Source: ZC4RG29 sp036563875 | GTDB taxonomy: Bacteria; Bacteroidota; Bacteroidia; Cytophagales; Cyclobacteriaceae | DNA length: 64,000 nucleotides | NCBI GenBank assembly: GCA_036563875.1 | Contig: DATCLO010000034.1 | Coordinates: 1-64,000 of the forward strand | Reading direction: 5' to 3' | Shown here: positions 18,192-25,779 of the stretch, one piece after another | Position numbering within the stretch: the first letter of the stretch is position 1 | How the letters are laid out: each line of letters starts with the position of its first letter | Translations under genes and position numbers: made by a program | The notes under the pieces: generated by a model | The model's database searches: none | What the model saw: the letters and a program-made list of their open reading frames with translations, nothing else | What the model was told of the DNA's origin: nothing

Positions 18192-19615
18192 GGCCGCGTC
18201 GCGTTCCTTGTCGAATCCGTTCTGGCTACACCGGTGCGCGCCCCATCCGGGCGGCGGGATCTTCCACGTCGTTCATCCGGAGGAGGCGTTCCTCCCCCAT
18301 CGAGGAGTCGAGGGGCCTGGATTTCAGGAGTTTCTTCTACAGGCTTTCGTCTCTTTCCATTCATCTCCGGAAGGAGATCAATAGATTCATTCTCCATGCC
18401 GGTCGGAACAGAGAGATAAACTCTGTCTCCTTCGGAAAGTCCTGCAAGTATTACAGCATCGTTAGCGTTGGTTAATCCTACCATAACCTCCTTCTTGCGC
18501 GTGTCAAGTCCCTGACGAAGGTACACATAGGTGATCGAGTCGTACTGGTTATGGAGACACTCAAGGGGTACAAACAGCGCATCTTCCAGCATTGCCGTGA
18601 CGATCTTATTTGATGTGGTCATCGCAGGCCGCAGGCTCGGGTCCGTGCCGTTGATGGCAATGTCGACCTGGAATACTTTGGCGTCACTGTTCGGTCGCTG
18701 TTCTCCAACATTTGCAACGCGCGTAACTACGCCAGTGAGTTTCTTTTCAGGGTAGGCGTCGAGTCCAATCTCTACCGGCTGCCCAACCTTCACCTTTCGA
18801 ACGTCCACTTCATTTACAAATGTCTTCGACATCATCTGGCTGAGATCAGGGAGTGTCGCTACCGTAGGATCCCATGTGTTGATTTGTGATCCTGCCTTGA
18901 TCGGTTTGTTGTCCCAGCCTTTAGTGTAAATCACCATGCCATCTTCCGGTGCGAGGATGGTGAACGCCGATGCGAGGCGTTGGATTGCCTCAAATTCGTT
19001 TTGGGCCTTTCGCAATTCCGTGTACTGTTCCCGCATGCGCTCGGCGTTCTGGCGTTTCTTGATCTTGTAGTTCTCAAGCGCCTGGGCGTATTCGCGCTCT
19101 GCTCGCGCGAGATTAATTTCTGCCTGCTTGATCGTTGCGGGTGGCTCATACTGCGATTGTTCGAGAACAATACGCTTTTCCTCAACTGCGTATTTCAGAT
19201 TGATGAGTTCATCGCGTGCTTGTCGCAATTGAAGCGTGGTGTCGAGTTCGGTTTGTACGAACTCAGCCTGTTCCCGCTCGAGTGCCAGCTGCTTTTCATC
19301 GAAACGATTCTGGAATTCTGAGCGGTCGAGGGAAGCAACCCAATCGCCCTTTTTAACTATTGTTCCTTCATCAACAATAGCCTGGATCGTGACGTTGAAG
19401 ATTCTGAAGTCGCGAAGCGCAGCTGGCCCCTGTATCTTGACGGAATTTTTTGCTTCGAGCTCGCCTGTGGTCTCGATCTCTACCTTGAATGGCCCTCTCC
19501 TGACGGTCGTGAGGATTTCGACATTGGCATTCTTGCTTCCTCCCCTAAACAGAAAATAGGCCGCCAACGCAGCAGCCGCTACCACCAACAAAATGATAAG
19601 GTTTCTCTTGCCCAT
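18188..19615 (-). CDS. HlyD/MacA-type efflux adaptor with Pro/Arg-rich tail
   Basis: A 475-residue periplasmic adaptor. One N-terminal TM (residues 5-21) is followed by a barrel/lipoyl half (IQGPAALRDFRIFNVTIQA), a long alpha-helical hairpin of about 120 residues and the returning lipoyl and barrel domains (ILAPEDGMVIYTKG, VGQPVEIGLDAYPEKKLTG). The last 60 or so residues form a low-complexity tail rich in Pro, Arg and Gly (LLDGGGTPPPDERRGRSRRP) that adaptors normally lack. It is the first gene of the adaptor-permease-TolC operon and is coupled to the permease by an ATGA overlap. Confidence 0.9.
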   Translation of the reverse strand: MGKRNLIILLVVAAAALAAYFLFRGGSKNANVEILTTVRRGPFKVEIETTGELEAKNSVKIQGPAALRDFRIFNVTIQAIVDEGTIVKKGDWVASLDRSEFQNRFDEKQLALEREQAEFVQTELDTTLQLRQARDELINLKYAVEEKRIVLEQSQYEPPATIKQAEINLARAEREYAQALENYKIKKRQNAERMREQYTELRKAQNEFEAIQRLASAFTILAPEDGMVIYTKGWDNKPIKAGSQINTWDPTVATLPDLSQMMSKTFVNEVDVRKVKVGQPVEIGLDAYPEKKLTGVVTRVANVGEQRPNSDAKVFQVDIAINGTDPSLRPAMTTSNKIVTAMLEDALFVPLECLHNQYDSITYVYLRQGLDTRKKEVMVGLTNANDAVILAGLSEGDRVYLSVPTGMENESIDLLPEMNGKRRKPVEETPEIQAPRLLDGGGTPPPDERRGRSRRPDGARTGVARTDSTRNATRP

Positions 19616-19780
19616 GACGCCTTAATTTGCACACGCACACCCACACTGACCCGGGTGGTTATCTGGTGGGTATGCAATAGGAACGAGGGGATTTGAAACG
19701 ACGAAATAACAAATATTGCACTAACCCTGAATCAAAGGTAGGCAAATCCCCGGCCAACGCGAAGCCATTGGAATAATCTT

Positions 19781-19823
19781 AACCCCCGCAGTGTAAGGGT
19801 TTGGTCCGACTGTATGTCGGGAC
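19781..19823 (-). terminator. Possible hairpins after the sigma-factor operon
   Basis: Two weak inverted repeats lie just downstream of the stop at 19834: a GTCCCGAC / GTCGGAC stem with one bulge and a five-base AACCC/GGGTT stem. No U-run is visible. They may end the sigma/anti-sigma operon transcript. The rest of the 218-bp spacer to the HlyD gene shows nothing identifiable. Confidence 0.3.
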
Positions 19824-19833
19824 GAGCCGCGAC

Positions 19834-20970
19834 TTATTGGTCGGGACCTTTCTTCAAGACGATCTTTGAGAGTGCGGTTTGTCGATCCGTTTTTCCTTCG
19901 TTATAGGCCTTGAGATCCGATCCCTGGATCGAAAGTTCCAGCGTTGACGGTATTTTGCATTGATAGCATTGGGTGAGGGCCACATTGAAGACCAGTTGTT
20001 CGTTATCGCCAAGGCTCTTCAACGTTCGGCCATACTCCAGAATGTTTTCCTTAAGTTCCGATTCGAACTTTGGATAGAGCTCTTTCACTTTCGTGTCGCG
20101 TTCCTGCTGGTTGACGTCCTTCAGTCCGACAGTCGGCATGTCGTATGTGCTGTTGAAGGTGCGGTTTGCGGAGAACACACGCATGTAATAGACCACGCCG
20201 AAATTTTTCATCCGTTCATACGGAATCGTGCCATCAACAAAAAAAGTGGTGGATAGATCCGGGCGGTACAGTCTGCTGAAGATAGTGGAGAGAAGCTCCA
20301 GGTCGGGCTCTACCTCACCGGTGACTTCAGCTTTCGTAACCTTGATCCGCTTCACGAACTCTTCGCGGCTCATGCGGGCATTCCGCAATGCGTTTATATC
20401 ATCCGTGGTAGCTTCCACCGACAACAGCATCCGGCTCGGAGCGGACACAAGCGAACCTACCCACGCGCGGGGTTGATCACCCCGGTTCGTAATGACGACC
20501 TTTTCACCGGAGGGCAGCTGACTCAGCAGCGGTCCATAGTCGGCCAGGAAATCACGTGCCGCCTCGATGATTCGATCATTAGAAACGTCACGCAGGCTGT
20601 CGAGGTTGAGTTGTTGCCGATCCTTGAGCCTCCACTCATCGCCTTCCCCTTGCCCAGCCGGAAACGGCCGGCGAACGACACCGCCGCCGACACTCTGGAC
20701 TTCATAGCCTCTGCTCGGATACACCAGTGCGATGGGCGTTGTATAGTCTGCGGGCAGCGCAAAGGTAACGCCGACACCCGCCTGGTACGATCCGGTAATA
20801 CTGAGAGGGAAGAACATGCGATTCCCTTCCATCTTTTGCTGGATGAGGGTTACCAGGACGTTTTCTGCAACACGCAGGTCGCGATTCATTCGATCCTGGT
20901 TGACACCCTGCGCCAGTGATCCCTGGGCGATAAAGATCGTTAAGGCGATGATGAATAATATGCGTGACAT
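19834..20970 (-). CDS. Secreted protein of unknown function in sigma-factor operon
   Basis: A 378-residue protein with a signal peptide (MSRILFIIALTIFIAQGSLA). I do not recognise a family. The mature part starts with a helical VAENVLVTLIQQ segment, then FPLSITGSYQAGVGVTFALP, which looks like beta structure. One CxxC pair is present near the C-terminus (TQCYQCKIPSTLEL). It is the third gene of an operon with an ECF sigma factor and its anti-sigma factor, 19 bp after the latter. It is therefore likely a periplasmic sensor, effector or main target of that sigma system; this is inference from position. Confidence 0.7.
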   Translation of the reverse strand: MSRILFIIALTIFIAQGSLAQGVNQDRMNRDLRVAENVLVTLIQQKMEGNRMFFPLSITGSYQAGVGVTFALPADYTTPIALVYPSRGYEVQSVGGGVVRRPFPAGQGEGDEWRLKDRQQLNLDSLRDVSNDRIIEAARDFLADYGPLLSQLPSGEKVVITNRGDQPRAWVGSLVSAPSRMLLSVEATTDDINALRNARMSREEFVKRIKVTKAEVTGEVEPDLELLSTIFSRLYRPDLSTTFFVDGTIPYERMKNFGVVYYMRVFSANRTFNSTYDMPTVGLKDVNQQERDTKVKELYPKFESELKENILEYGRTLKSLGDNEQLVFNVALTQCYQCKIPSTLELSIQGSDLKAYNEGKTDRQTALSKIVLKKGPDQ

Positions 20971-20989
20971 GGGATTCGTGTCTCAAAAA

Positions 20990-21820
20990 TTAGTTTCTTA
21001 TCACCGGTACTGTCGTATTGGAAATCAGGCTTGCGAGAATTTGCTCCGTTTCCTGCCGATACATGTCAGTATTCTGCTGCAGGTCGTTCAACCTCGCCTG
21101 AAGGATCATGAGATCATCTTCGCGTTGCTGCTGAAGGTACTTGGCGAAGTCGACAAGCAGCTCTTCGAGCTGTTGCCTCTGTTCTTCTGACGTCATTTTG
21201 TAATAGTCCTTGATCATCTGAAGGTTTTCCGCCTGCAGCGTCGACACGTAGTCGCTGATCTGCTTTTCCGATGCGGAGGCAGCCTTCATCACAAGTTGAT
21301 CGATCCGCGAGGAGCTTTCTTTAAGGCTTTCACTCATGGTAGTGGCAAATGCCTCCTGTGATTTCCTCCACTCCGATTGCAACGTTGCGTTGTTTTCAGC
21401 AAGCTTTGCATCGACAATGTTATGGACATCCGTTACACCAAGGGACGGCGCTCCCTCAGGCGTTGGACGCTGAGGTCCGAAGCTGAGTCTGATTTCGTTG
21501 TCGGATGCAGTCACCTGCACACCTGTCAGCTTGCCTACCACCATCAGGAGAACTAGCGATGCAGCTATGGCCAATACAGTACGCAGGACAGGTGAAGACA
21601 AGTCGAAGAACCTCGGGCGGCTGTCAATTACCAAAGGCGGAGCGATGACTTCCTTGTCGCGCACCAAACCCATAATGTCGCGTACAGCTTTCAGCTCTTC
21701 CAGCTCTCGCCTTGCTTCTTCGGAACTTGCCAGGTAGCGCTCTACCTTTTCTTTGGCTGATCCATCGAGCTCTCCGTACAGGTACGCAATCAGCGTTCCT
21801 TCATCAGGTTTATAGCTCAT
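20990..21820 (-). CDS. Membrane anti-sigma factor with periplasmic coiled coil
   Basis: A 276-residue protein. Residues 1-75 resemble an anti-sigma domain (DEGTLIAYLYGELDGSAKEKVERYL), but the zinc-binding HxxxCxxC motif of ZAS proteins is absent. One TM follows (VLRTVLAIAASLVLLMVVG). The periplasmic part, from about residue 130 to the end, is a long, Gln/Met-rich coiled coil (SEEQRQQLEELLVDFAKYLQ). Its start overlaps the end of the sigma-factor gene by 11 bp, so the pair is co-translated. Expected role: hold the sigma factor at the membrane until an envelope signal is sensed. Confidence 0.8.
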   Translation of the reverse strand: MSYKPDEGTLIAYLYGELDGSAKEKVERYLASSEEARRELEELKAVRDIMGLVRDKEVIAPPLVIDSRPRFFDLSSPVLRTVLAIAASLVLLMVVGKLTGVQVTASDNEIRLSFGPQRPTPEGAPSLGVTDVHNIVDAKLAENNATLQSEWRKSQEAFATTMSESLKESSSRIDQLVMKAASASEKQISDYVSTLQAENLQMIKDYYKMTSEEQRQQLEELLVDFAKYLQQQREDDLMILQARLNDLQQNTDMYRQETEQILASLISNTTVPVIRN

Positions 21821-22484
21821 AATTTATAGTGTCTTTGTTGATGTTTTGCTTTTCCAATATTCGTTTCAGGCTTTCCAGTCCATAGTACATTCTGGACTTC
21901 ACCGTATTCTCTGAAATATTCAGCACCTCCGCAATTTCTCTGAACTTCAGACCTTCGTACTCCTTCATGATCACCACCGCGCGCTGATCTTCATTGATGG
22001 CCATCAGGGCAGCGTGCAGGATGTCGGCCACTTCGTTACGCTGATACTGCCGGTCCGGGTCATCTGTTCGGTTCCTTGACATCTCCCATCGCGGCGACTG
22101 CTCAGACTCGACATTCCAAACCTTGTCGACCGGCGTTGACCGGTTGGTTTGTCTTCTTCGAATTTCCTCCCGGCAGTAGTTCATCGCGATTTTGTACAGC
22201 CACGCTTTGAACTTACCGAGATCCTGCAACGATGGCAGGTTGCGGCACATGGATATGAAGGTCTTTTGTGCCACCTCCATGGCAAGGTCGTGGTCCAGAA
22301 AGAACTTGAAACCGAAATTGTATATGCGTTTGTACCATAACTGGACGAGTTTGCCCTGGGCATTCTGGTCCCCCTTTGCCGCGCGCTGCAACAGAGCGTC
22401 CGAATGCATCATGGGTGTGTCCTGTAAAGTCTCTGCATGCATGACCGGTCTCAAATCCCCTTGTTTCGCGCGATTTTTCACCAT
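21810..22484 (-). CDS. ECF RNA polymerase sigma factor
   Basis: About 224 residues from the ATG at 22484; a TTG at 22496 and an ATG at 22442 are other possible starts. Region 2 is DALLQRAAKGDQNAQGKLV to FKAWLYKIAMNYCREEIRRR; region 4 is LHAALMAINEDQRAVVIMKE followed by the HTH FREIAEVLNISENTVKSRMY. Sigma-1.1 and region 3 are lacking, as in ECF factors. The last 11 bp overlap the anti-sigma gene. It is divergent from the methyltransferase at 22576. Likely responds to envelope state through the downstream anti-sigma factor. Confidence 0.9.
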   Translation of the reverse strand: MVKNRAKQGDLRPVMHAETLQDTPMMHSDALLQRAAKGDQNAQGKLVQLWYKRIYNFGFKFFLDHDLAMEVAQKTFISMCRNLPSLQDLGKFKAWLYKIAMNYCREEIRRRQTNRSTPVDKVWNVESEQSPRWEMSRNRTDDPDRQYQRNEVADILHAALMAINEDQRAVVIMKEYEGLKFREIAEVLNISENTVKSRMYYGLESLKRILEKQNINKDTINYEL

Positions 22485-22557
22485 AAAGATGCCCAATGGT
22501 AACGAATAGTTTTAGGCCTCGAACCATTTTTTGGCGCCCCTGGCGGCCTCATTATGC

Positions 22558-22565
22558 TATCTTTG
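22558..22565 (+). promoter_or_regulatory. TAnnTTTG -7 element of methyltransferase
   Basis: TATCTTTG matches the Bacteroidota -7 consensus exactly, 10 bp before the ATG at 22576. A matching TTG at -33 is not evident, so the transcript would be nearly leaderless. Confidence 0.4.
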
Positions 22566-22575
22566 CCGATCTGGA

Positions 22576-23355
22576 ATGAAAAAACTGATCTCCTGGTTGA
22601 TTCGGTTTGTACCGCGCAAATACCTGCAGCGTGTGGCTGCTCCGGGTATGCGGATGGTAGCCCTGTTCTACGTAGGAGACCGTGTTATGTGTCCGGTATG
22701 CTCCCGACGCTACCGCAAATTTCTGCCGTACGGCCGTATCAATCCGAGGCCCAATGCGCTTTGTCCCGGGTGCCTTTCACTGGAACGCCACCGGCTCATT
22801 TGGCTGTATCTGCAAGAAACAACCGATTTTTTCAAACGTCCCCAGCAAGTACTGCACTTTGCGCCTGAAGCCTGTTTCGTCGACCGCTTTCGTGCTGTTC
22901 ACGGCGAGGGATACGTGACGGCCGACATTGAGTCGCCTCTCGCTCAACTCAAGATCGACATCCACAAGATACCGCTCCCCGACAACTCGTTTGACGTGGT
23001 GCTGTGCAATCACGTGCTCGAACATGTCGACGATGATATTAAAGCAATGCGCGAATTGCATCGCGTACTCAAGCCCGGAGGGTTTGCCATCTTGCAGGTT
23101 CCCTTTTTTAGTCCTATTCCTGAATCTACTGTCGCCGATCCCTCCGTAACACATCCCGCCGAACGTGAAAGGCTGTACGGCCAGAGTGATCACGTTCGTC
23201 GATATGGAAGAGACTATCCTTCACGCATTGCTTCGGCCGGATTTGTTCCGGTCGTCGATGATTTTGTGGACAGACTATCGGAAGACGTGAGGAACAGACA
23301 CGCGTTGGTAAAGGGAGAACTTATTTACGTTGGAAAGAAAGCGCGCCCTATGTGA
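22576..23355 (+). CDS. Class I SAM methyltransferase with N-terminal zinc ribbon
   Basis: About 259 residues from the ATG at 22576. The N-terminal part has two CxxC pairs (MCPVCSRRYRKF and LCPGCLSLERHR) that form a zinc ribbon. The methyltransferase domain follows: LHFAPEACF at motif I, DIHKIPLPDNSFDVVLCNHV at motif III and LEHVDDDIKAMRELHRVLKP at the following helix, matching the Methyltransf_11 group. The substrate is unknown; similar proteins lie in cell-surface glycan loci. The stop codon TGA is formed by the first unit of the CTATGTG repeat (CCT ATG TGA), so the C-terminal residues are encoded by the repeat. Confidence 0.82.
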   Translation: MKKLISWLIRFVPRKYLQRVAAPGMRMVALFYVGDRVMCPVCSRRYRKFLPYGRINPRPNALCPGCLSLERHRLIWLYLQETTDFFKRPQQVLHFAPEACFVDRFRAVHGEGYVTADIESPLAQLKIDIHKIPLPDNSFDVVLCNHVLEHVDDDIKAMRELHRVLKPGGFAILQVPFFSPIPESTVADPSVTHPAERERLYGQSDHVRRYGRDYPSRIASAGFVPVVDDFVDRLSEDVRNRHALVKGELIYVGKKARPM

Positions 23356-23451
23356 CCCATGTATCGCTCTATGTGTTCCACGTGTCTTTCTATGTGCTCT
23401 ATGTGTTTCAAAAAATCCTTCACACTCTTTCGAACCACCTGGGACACATAG
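23348..23451. repeat. CTATGTG repeat, copy 2 (degraded)
   Basis: At least four CTATGTG-like units in the left part (CTATGTGACCCATGTATCG, CTATGTGTTCCACGTGTC, CTATGTGCTCTATGTG) end in TTTCAA. The right part is a decayed inverted arm (GAACCACCTGGGACACATAG). The left end includes the stop codon of the methyltransferase. Confidence 0.75.
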
Positions 23452-23497
23452 GGTGTTGACATTTCATTATGTCGGTTTTTACTCCTATACTTATCCC

Positions 23498-24547
23498 ATG
23501 TCCCCAAGAGAAATAGATACCCCTTGCATTCTCATAGACCTTGACAGAGTCGAGGCGAACATCAATCGATTACAAAAGTACCTCGATGAACACCGCATCG
23601 CAAACCGACCCCACATCAAGACACACAAGCTCCCACAGATCGCGCGCATGCAAATGGACGCGGGTGCTGTTGGGTTAACCTGCCAGAAGCTTGGTGAAGC
23701 CGAGGTGATGGCAGACGCAGGGTTCGACGACATTCTCATCACGTATAACATACTTGGAGAATCAAAACTTCACCGTCTCACCCAACTTGCAAAGCGCATC
23801 CGGCTTTGCGTTGCAGCTGATTCGGACGTCACCATTCATGGTCTTTCACAGGCTTGTGGATCTGCAGGTACAGAAGTGGGCGTGATGATTGAGTTCGAGT
23901 CAGGCAAACAACGATGCGGGGTACAAACACCTGAGGAAGCCCTCACCCTGGCACGACGCATCACATCGCTGCCCGGCCTGCGCTTTGAGGGACTGCTCAC
24001 CTATCCGACAACAGAGCAGACTGTTCCGTTTGTCGACAAGGCACGAGCCTTGCTTAGAGCCGAGGGTATCGACATCCCCTGCGTCAGCGGCGGTGGTACA
24101 CCGCGAATGTGGGAAGCCCATCGCTGGGCAGGAGTAAACGAACATCGCGCGGGTACTTATGTGTATGGCGACCGCAAGATTGTCAGTGCAGGCGCAATGA
24201 CGTTTGATGAAGTCGCCATGCACGTGCTCACAACAGTCGTGAGCCGACCCACTGCCGACAGAGGCATTCTCGATGCAGGATCCAAAGTATTTTCTTCAGA
24301 CACCCTCGAACTTGATGGCTTTGGTTACATACTTGAATATCCCGAAGCACGAATCTATGGTCAGTCCGAAGAACACGGCCATGTTGACTTCTCACGTTGC
24401 AGCTCTAAGCCGAAAGTCGGCGAGAAGGTGACCGTCGTTCCCAATCACGCATGCGTGGTCACGAATCTTGTCAATGAAGTTGTCTGCCTTAAGAATGGGA
24501 AGGTGTATGAGGTGTGGCCCGTTGCCGCGAGAGGGCTGGTTAGGTAG
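23498..24547 (+). CDS. D-threonine aldolase-like PLP enzyme (DSD1/alanine racemase-fold)
   Basis: About 349 residues from the ATG at 23498 (MSPREIDTPCILIDLDRVEA). The frame is open back to 23330, but that extension is translated CTATGTG repeat and is not real. The PLP lysine is in RPHIKTHKLPQIARMQ. HEHRAGTYVYGDR-like (GVNEHRAGTYVYG) and the C-terminal metal-site motif with H and C (VPNHACVVTNL) identify the D-threonine aldolase/D-serine dehydratase family. It cleaves D-3-hydroxy amino acids, usually with a divalent metal. Stop is followed six bases later by repeat sequence. Confidence 0.9.
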   Translation: MSPREIDTPCILIDLDRVEANINRLQKYLDEHRIANRPHIKTHKLPQIARMQMDAGAVGLTCQKLGEAEVMADAGFDDILITYNILGESKLHRLTQLAKRIRLCVAADSDVTIHGLSQACGSAGTEVGVMIEFESGKQRCGVQTPEEALTLARRITSLPGLRFEGLLTYPTTEQTVPFVDKARALLRAEGIDIPCVSGGGTPRMWEAHRWAGVNEHRAGTYVYGDRKIVSAGAMTFDEVAMHVLTTVVSRPTADRGILDAGSKVFSSDTLELDGFGYILEYPEARIYGQSEEHGHVDFSRCSSKPKVGEKVTVVPNHACVVTNLVNEVVCLKNGKVYEVWPVAARGLVR

Positions 24548-24553
24548 GGTGAA

Positions 24554-24589
24554 GGTAATCGGTGATCGGGCGGATATAGGTGATCGGTG
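24554..24589. repeat. GGTAATCGGTGATCG repeat, copy 1
   Basis: GGTAATCGGTGATCGGGCGG is followed by a second GGTGATCGGTGG unit. The same units recur at 34879, 39803, 50594 and 61316. Confidence 0.7.
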
Positions 24590-24598
24590 GGATGTAGT

Positions 24599-24623
24599 AG
24601 AGACGCGCAATCTGCCCGTCTCT
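24599..24623. repeat. AGAGACG inverted repeat, first
   Basis: AGAGACG (24599-24605) and CGTCTCT (24617-24623) are perfect inverted arms around an 11-base loop. Confidence 0.65.
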
Positions 24624-24692
24624 GCGATTCCAGCCTAATGGGGACACGCAGTCGGAATATCAATACGAATGTTGTCGATTGGTTAAAACAGC

Positions 24693-24715
24693 AGAGACGT
24701 AGCATGCTTCGTCTC
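24693..24715. repeat. AGAGACG inverted repeat, second
   Basis: AGAGACGTAGCATGCTTCGTCTC is a near-perfect palindrome centred on GCATGC. It shares arms with the copy at 24599. Confidence 0.7.
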
Positions 24716-24745
24716 CACATGAACTATAATCTATTCGGGAACCGA

Positions 24746-24769
24746 GTGCCAACTGACCACTGCCTACTG
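24746..24769. repeat. AGTAGGCAGTGG repeat at mdh stop
   Basis: On the minus strand this reads ACAGTAGGCAGTGGTCAGTT. The stop codon of mdh (TAG) lies in its first part. The CAGTAGGCAGT core recurs at the recN stop (34859). Confidence 0.7.
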
Positions 24770-25696
24770 TCCCTGCTTCTCCAGCACCTCCATCACCTCG
24801 CGCACAGCCTTCCGGCTGGCTTCGAGCAGCGCTTTTTCTTCGCTGTTGAGGTCTAGTTCGATGATCTTTTCGATACCGTTGCGGCCGAGGACAACGGGAA
24901 CACCCAGGTAGCAATCTTTGATGCCGTATTCACCTTCCAGCTTTACGCAAACCGGAACAACTCTGCGCTGATCTTTTACAATCGCTTCTACCATCTGGGC
25001 TGCCGCTGAACCAGGTGCATACCATGCCGATGTACCCATCAGCTTCACGAGTTCGCCACCACCTACCTTTGTGCGCTCGAGGATAGCGGTGAGTTTGTCT
25101 TTGTCGATAAGCTCCGTAACCGGGATGCCAGCAACGGTTGTATAGCGCGGCAGAGGAACCATGGTATCACCATGTCCTCCAAGGAGCATAGCCTGAATGT
25201 CTTTCGGAGAAACGTTAAGCGCTTCGGCCAGAAACGCGCGATAGCGCGCTGTATCCAGAATGCCTGCCATTCCCATCACGCGCGTGCGTGGGAAACGGGA
25301 TGTGATGTGAGCCTGGTAGGTCATCACGTCGAGCGGGTTAGACACCACGATAATGATGGCGTCCGGAGAATGACGGACAACGTTTTCGGTAACCGACTTC
25401 ACAATGCCGGCGTTGGTGCCAATGAGGTCGTCGCGGCTCATGCCCGGCTTGCGCGGGAGGCCTGAAGTGATCACGACAACCGACGATCCTGCCGACTTTT
25501 CATAGTCGTTCGTGACGCCGATCGTGCGCGAATCATAGAGGTCGATGGGGGCCTTCTGCCATATGTCGAGGGACTTGCCTTCAGCAAGGCCTTCCTTGAT
25601 GTCGACCAGTACTATTTCATTGGCGATCTCGCGGTATGCAAGTACGTCGGCGCAGGTTGCGCCCACATTACCAGCACCGACAACTGTAATTTTCAT
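24764..25696 (-). CDS. mdh: Malate dehydrogenase
   Basis: A 310-residue LDH/MDH-type enzyme. The NAD-binding glycine motif is VVGAGNVGATCADVLAY at the N-terminus. Active-site elements are TSGLPRKPGMSRDDLIG, VSNPLDVMTYQA and the catalytic histidine in GGHGDTMVPLPRY. R in the mobile-loop region (GLPRKPGMSRDD) marks malate rather than lactate as substrate, the prokaryotic LDH-like MDH type. It works in the TCA cycle. The stop codon falls within an intergenic repeat (CAG TAG GCAGT). The gene is monocistronic. Confidence 0.95.
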   Translation of the reverse strand: MKITVVGAGNVGATCADVLAYREIANEIVLVDIKEGLAEGKSLDIWQKAPIDLYDSRTIGVTNDYEKSAGSSVVVITSGLPRKPGMSRDDLIGTNAGIVKSVTENVVRHSPDAIIIVVSNPLDVMTYQAHITSRFPRTRVMGMAGILDTARYRAFLAEALNVSPKDIQAMLLGGHGDTMVPLPRYTTVAGIPVTELIDKDKLTAILERTKVGGGELVKLMGTSAWYAPGSAAAQMVEAIVKDQRRVVPVCVKLEGEYGIKDCYLGVPVVLGRNGIEKIIELDLNSEEKALLEASRKAVREVMEVLEKQGQ

Positions 25697-25779
25697 AGGT
25701 ATTGCAGATTATTTAGGTAAAGCGGATACGGTTTTTTGAACCGGGCGCCAATTTAGGACAGGCTCAGGGAATATGGAAA

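Noticed and set aside
23330..23497. N-terminal extension of the D-threonine-aldolase-like protein with many cysteines
   Set aside because: The segment is the in-frame reading of the CTATGTG repeat (CALCV- and CVPR-type units). The family starts at MSPREIDTP (23498).
23325..23507. Minus-strand ORF with HIEHIERH-type tandem repeats
   Set aside because: The apparent protein repeat is only the translation of the CTATGTG repeat on the other strand.
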